A stretch of 21,812 nt of DNA from DATLFS01 sp035540935 (GTDB lineage Bacteria > Actinomycetota > CADDZG01 > WHSQ01): the NCBI GenBank assembly GCA_035540935.1, contig DATLFS010000006.1, positions 1-21,812 of the forward strand, read 5' to 3'. Of this stretch, positions 21,347-21,812 are shown in pieces. The notes below the pieces were generated by a model, which was not told the DNA's origin, searched no databases, and saw nothing but the letters and a program-made list of their open reading frames with translations. The position numbers were made by a program, and so were the translations under genes. Position 1 is the stretch's first letter. Every line of letters starts with the position of its first letter.

Positions 21347-21361
21347 CCGCGCGCTGCGCGG
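21347..21361 (+). other. Intercistronic hairpin before secD
   Basis: CCGCGC (21347-21352) pairs perfectly with GCGCGG (21356-21361) around a GCT loop, between the small membrane-protein gene and secD. No T run follows, so it is not a standard terminator. It may stabilise or separate the two messages. It ends 9 nt before the secD ribosome site. Confidence 0.4.
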
Positions 21362-21382
21362 CTTGAGGTCGGAGGAGACGAT

Positions 21383-21812
21383 GTGTCACGACAACTGATT
21401 TGGCGAACGCTGCTGGTCCTGAGTGTTCTCGCGGGAGCCGGTGCGCTGGTCCTTACGAAACCCGCTCGACTCGGGCTTGATCTGCGCGGCGGGACCCAGA
21501 TCGTCCTCGAAGCGAAGGAGACAGCCGACCGCGCTCTGACAGAGGACACGTTGGTCCGGACGGTAGAGGTGTTGCGTCGACGGGTGGACCAACTGGGAGT
21601 GTCGGAGCCCAGCCTCCAACGGTCGGGCGCGGAGCGGATCATCGTCGAGCTGCCCGGCGTCACCGACCCAGAGCAGGCGCTCGAGGTCATTGGCCGTACG
21701 GCCCAACTCACTTTCCATCCCGTTGAAGGACTTGCGCAGCGTCAGCCCAAGCAGCCCGACGACAACATCCGTGAAGGCGGCGTTTTACCCGAAGAGGGCG
21801 GCGGGTTCCTAC
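21383..21812 (+). CDS. secD: Protein translocase subunit SecD, 3' end cut off by the window
   Basis: First 143 codons of SecD, the membrane subunit that with SecF uses proton motive force to help draw proteins out of the SecYEG channel. It begins MSRQLIWRTLLVLSVLAGAG, forming the first membrane helix (about 5-24). The hallmark LGLDLRGGTQIVLEAKE (about 31-47) follows, then the start of the periplasmic P1 region: TVEVLRRRVDQLGVSEPSLQ, IIVELPGVTDPEQALEVIG and TAQLTFHPV. GTG 21383 is preceded by GGAGGAG (21371-21377) 5 nt upstream. An ATG two bases earlier is out of frame. The frame stays open to the window edge, so the remaining two thirds, and probably secF, lie beyond it. Confidence 0.93.
   Translation, partial: MSRQLIWRTLLVLSVLAGAGALVLTKPARLGLDLRGGTQIVLEAKETADRALTEDTLVRTVEVLRRRVDQLGVSEPSLQRSGAERIIVELPGVTDPEQALEVIGRTAQLTFHPVEGLAQRQPKQPDDNIREGGVLPEEGGGFL

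Noticed and set aside
1..21812. Search for CRISPR repeats, tRNA/rRNA, transposases, phage genes, toxin-antitoxin or defence genes
   Set aside because: None seen. The genes are ordinary chromosomal metabolism, envelope and regulatory functions.

Overview
The window is high in G+C (about two thirds by eye) and very densely coded. It most resembles a chromosomal segment of an actinomycetote, probably from one of the less studied classes. The pointers are an mprA-mprB-pepD-like gene order, a 6-phosphofructokinase of the actinobacterial PPi/mixed-substrate type, a riboswitch-led thiO-thiS-thiG operon, RsbW-like anti-sigma ATPases, a DUF6766 protein, and -10 elements placed for leaderless transcription. 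The class assignment is inference. I see no rRNA, tRNA, CRISPR array, insertion sequence or prophage gene.

Layout. Positions 2-2522 (+): the end of a 5'-3' exonuclease, a histidine phosphatase and an AlaC-type aminotransferase. Positions 2526-4501: a TetR regulator divergent from a cyclic 2,3-diphosphoglycerate synthetase-like gene, with a palindrome between them. Positions 4498-7342 (-): a serine hydrolase translationally coupled to an archaeal-type (TIGR00300) ornithine cyclodeaminase, then a DUF6766-DUF2188 membrane protein. Positions 7432-9667: PlsC acyltransferase converging on glycerol kinase, both in glycerolipid metabolism. Positions 9691-12730: a degenerate RsbW-like protein, a secreted coiled-coil/RlpA protein, a PPi-type phosphofructokinase and a canonical RsbW-like ATPase. 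Positions 12739-14959: promoter, TPP riboswitch and thiOSG. Positions 14963-19088 (-): response regulator, sensor kinase, HtrA protease and a CALB-like secreted lipase. Positions 19169-20850 (+): two coupled DUF72 genes. Positions 20987-21812 (+): a small membrane protein and the start of secD.

How the parts fit. The clearest regulatory logic is in the envelope-stress block. The promoters of the response regulator and of htrA share a direct repeat with an 11-bp period, 9-10 nt upstream of a TAnnnT -10 box. This is the geometry expected for activation by an OmpR/PhoB regulator, so the system probably controls both itself and its protease. The thiamine operon is under translational TPP control, with the ribosome binding site at the 3' end of the aptamer. 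Central metabolism genes (phosphofructokinase, histidine phosphatase, glycerol kinase, cyclic-DPG synthetase, alanine aminotransferase) are scattered through the window and do not form one operon.

I did not find a multi-gene system that looks wholly undescribed. The best leads are the shared response-regulator box, the TetR/cyclic-DPG synthetase pair, the anti-sigma-like protein that has lost its ATP-site residues, and the DUF6766-DUF2188 fusion.
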